From NCBI GenBank assembly GCA_963750495.1, contig CAVVQV010000006.1:438427-502426 (forward strand): a DNA stretch of 64,000 bases, read 5' to 3'. Of the stretch, positions 62,489-64,000 are shown in pieces. The stretch comes from JANLYC01 sp963750495 (GTDB taxonomy: Bacteria; Actinomycetota; Actinomycetes; Propionibacteriales; Nocardioidaceae). The first letter of the stretch is position 1, and every line of letters starts with the position of its first letter. The translations under genes and the position numbers were made by a program. The notes beneath the pieces are model-generated. The model saw only the letters and a list, made by a program, of their open reading frames with translations. It had not been told where the DNA came from and did no database searches.

Positions 62489-64000
62489 ATGGCTGACTAC
62501 ATCGCTTCAATCGACCAAGGCACCACCAGCACCCGGTGCATGATCTTCGACCACTCCGGCAGCGTCGTCTCCGTGGACCAGAAGGAACACGAGCAGATCT
62601 TCCCGCGGGCGGGCTGGGTCGAGCATGACCCCATCGAAGTCTGGAACAACACGCGTGAGGTGATCGGTGGGGCCTTGTCGAAGGCCAACCTCAACTCAGG
62701 CAACATCAAGGCGGTCGGTATCACCAACCAGCGCGAGACTGCGGTGGTCTGGGACCGGACCACCGGGCAGCCGGTGCACAACGCGATCGTCTGGCAGGAC
62801 ACCCGCACGCAGAAGATCTGTGACGAGCTCGCCGGTAGCGACGGCAACGACAAGTACAAGGCCAAGGTGGGTCTCCCACTGGCGACGTACTTCTCGGGTC
62901 CGAAGATCCGGTGGATCCTCGACAACGTCCAAGGTGCTCGCGAGAAGGCGGAAGCCGGCGACCTGGTCTTCGGCAACATGGACACGTGGGTGTTGTGGAA
63001 CCTCACCGGCGGCGCCGAGAACGACGGCGTACACGTGACCGACGTGACCAACGCCAGCCGCACCATGCTGATGGACCTGTCCACCTTGTCGTGGGACAAG
63101 GACATCGCGTCGGACATGAAGATCCCGCTGTCGATGCTTCCTGAGATCAGGTCGTCCTCGGAGGTCTACGGAGAGTGCCGCCCCGGCGTCCTCAACGGCG
63201 TACCGGTCTCCGGCATCCTCGGTGACCAGCAGGCCGCTACGTTCGGGCAGGCCTGCCTCGAGGTCGGCATGGCCAAGAACACCTACGGCACCGGCAACTT
63301 CGTGCTCCTCAACACCGGCACCGAGCCGGTGTCGTCGGACAACGGCCTGCTGACGACGGTCTGCTACAAGATCGGCGACAACGACGCGGTCTACGCGCTC
63401 GAAGGTGCCATCGCAGTGACCGGATCGCTCGTGCAGTGGGTCCGTGACAACCTCGGCCTGATCAAGGACGCAGCCGAGATCGAGACGCTCGCCAAGGGCG
63501 TCGACGACAACGGTGGTGCCTACTTCGTGCCGGCGTTCTCCGGTCTGTTCGCGCCGCACTGGCGGTCGGACGCACGTGGTGCGCTCGTCGGGTTGACCCG
63601 CTTCGTCAACAAGGGCCACATCGCCCGCGCGGTCCTGGAGGCCACGGCCTTCCAGACCCGTGAGGTCGTCGAGGCCATGAACGCCGACTCCGGTGTTCCG
63701 TTGAAGGAGCTCAAGGTCGACGGCGGCATGGTGGTCAACGAGACCCTCATGCAGTTCCAGGCCGACCTGCTCGACGTCGACGTGGTTCGGCCGAAGGTTG
63801 CCGAGACCACCGCGTTGGGTGCGGCGTACGCCGCCGGTCTCGCTGTCGGCTACTGGGAGAGCGAGGACGACATCCGCAACAACTGGGGCGAGGACAAGCG
63901 GTGGTCGCCGCAGATGGACTCCGACGCTCGCGAGAAGACCTACCGGAACTGGAAGAAGGCCGTCACCAAGACCCTTGACTGGGTCGACGAAGACGTCGAC
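62489..64000 (+). CDS. glpK: Glycerol kinase (C-terminus beyond window)
   Basis: Translated by hand because it runs off the right edge; 504 codons are visible of about 505-510 expected. It phosphorylates glycerol with ATP. FGGY landmarks: SIDQGTTSTRCMIFD at the N-terminus, GITNQRETAVVWDRTTG, GNMDTWVLWNLTGG, GILGDQQAATFGQ, GTGNFVLLNTG, YFVPAFSGLFAPHW and VDGGMVVNETLMQFQ. ATG 62489 is 17 bp after glpF with only a weak ribosome site, suggesting operon expression. Confidence 0.95.
   Translation, partial: MADYIASIDQGTTSTRCMIFDHSGSVVSVDQKEHEQIFPRAGWVEHDPIEVWNNTREVIGGALSKANLNSGNIKAVGITNQRETAVVWDRTTGQPVHNAIVWQDTRTQKICDELAGSDGNDKYKAKVGLPLATYFSGPKIRWILDNVQGAREKAEAGDLVFGNMDTWVLWNLTGGAENDGVHVTDVTNASRTMLMDLSTLSWDKDIASDMKIPLSMLPEIRSSSEVYGECRPGVLNGVPVSGILGDQQAATFGQACLEVGMAKNTYGTGNFVLLNTGTEPVSSDNGLLTTVCYKIGDNDAVYALEGAIAVTGSLVQWVRDNLGLIKDAAEIETLAKGVDDNGGAYFVPAFSGLFAPHWRSDARGALVGLTRFVNKGHIARAVLEATAFQTREVVEAMNADSGVPLKELKVDGGMVVNETLMQFQADLLDVDVVRPKVAETTALGAAYAAGLAVGYWESEDDIRNNWGEDKRWSPQMDSDAREKTYRNWKKAVTKTLDWVDEDVD

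Overview
The window is high-GC chromosomal DNA of an actinobacterium, most likely a Nocardioidaceae relative such as Aeromicrobium or Nocardioides (inference). The reasons are the gene content (PadR next to ino1, DUF5318, PonA, GT87, split murJ and pseudokinase genes, tuberculostearate-type lipid genes), dense gene packing, frequent GTG starts and many leaderless-looking promoters. I saw no tRNA or rRNA gene, insertion sequence, prophage or CRISPR array.

Layout. 1-4.9 kb: leftward cell-wall export cluster (DUF6049, MurJ, pseudokinase), divergent from a CCA-adding enzyme at 5-6.4 kb. 6.4-10.8 kb: MFS transporter, PrmC-related methyltransferase, VOC protein, PadR-ino1 operon. 11-18.8 kb: DUF5318, class A PBP and GT87 on the plus strand, then FemX-like ligase, alanine racemase-like protein and endonuclease IV on the minus strand. 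19-22.5 kb: MacB/FtsX-type ABC exporter. 22.5-27.7 kb: rpsF-ssb-rpsR-rplI, a MATE pump and dnaB. The PadR-ino1 to dnaB order resembles the ori-proximal region of Mycobacterium, and the pcnA/Rv3909/mviN block on the left also lies near oriC there; dnaA is not present here.

27.7-45.8 kb is mixed metabolism and repair: DHFR-like reductase, spermidine-synthase-like enzyme, hydrolases, M20 amidohydrolase-malQ, AlkB under a LexA-type box, threonine synthase-like enzyme, a GNAT protein with a long acidic repeat tail interrupted by frameshifts, DUF445, pentapeptide protein, lipase, and a methyltransferase/FAD-reductase pair for 10-methyl fatty acids. 45.8-58.7 kb: pyrE, two tandem M1 peptidases separated by a palindromic repeat, BtuF-like protein, hydroxyisourate hydrolase, malate synthase, HAD phosphatases, a secreted lysyl oxidase-like protein, aminotransferase and YihY. 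58.7-64 kb: trpS preceded by a Trp-Trp leader peptide and attenuator-like hairpin, then the glycerol genes glpD / glpF-glpK, with glpF carrying a frameshift.

Two themes run through the window. First, at least fifteen starts have a TAnnnT hexamer 6-8 nt before an ATG or GTG, the arrangement expected of leaderless mRNAs; two of these starts open very short ORFs upstream of real genes. Second, hairpins and palindromes are common in the intergenic regions, and one long palindrome occurs in two copies. Functional calls rest on recognising families by eye; no database search was run.
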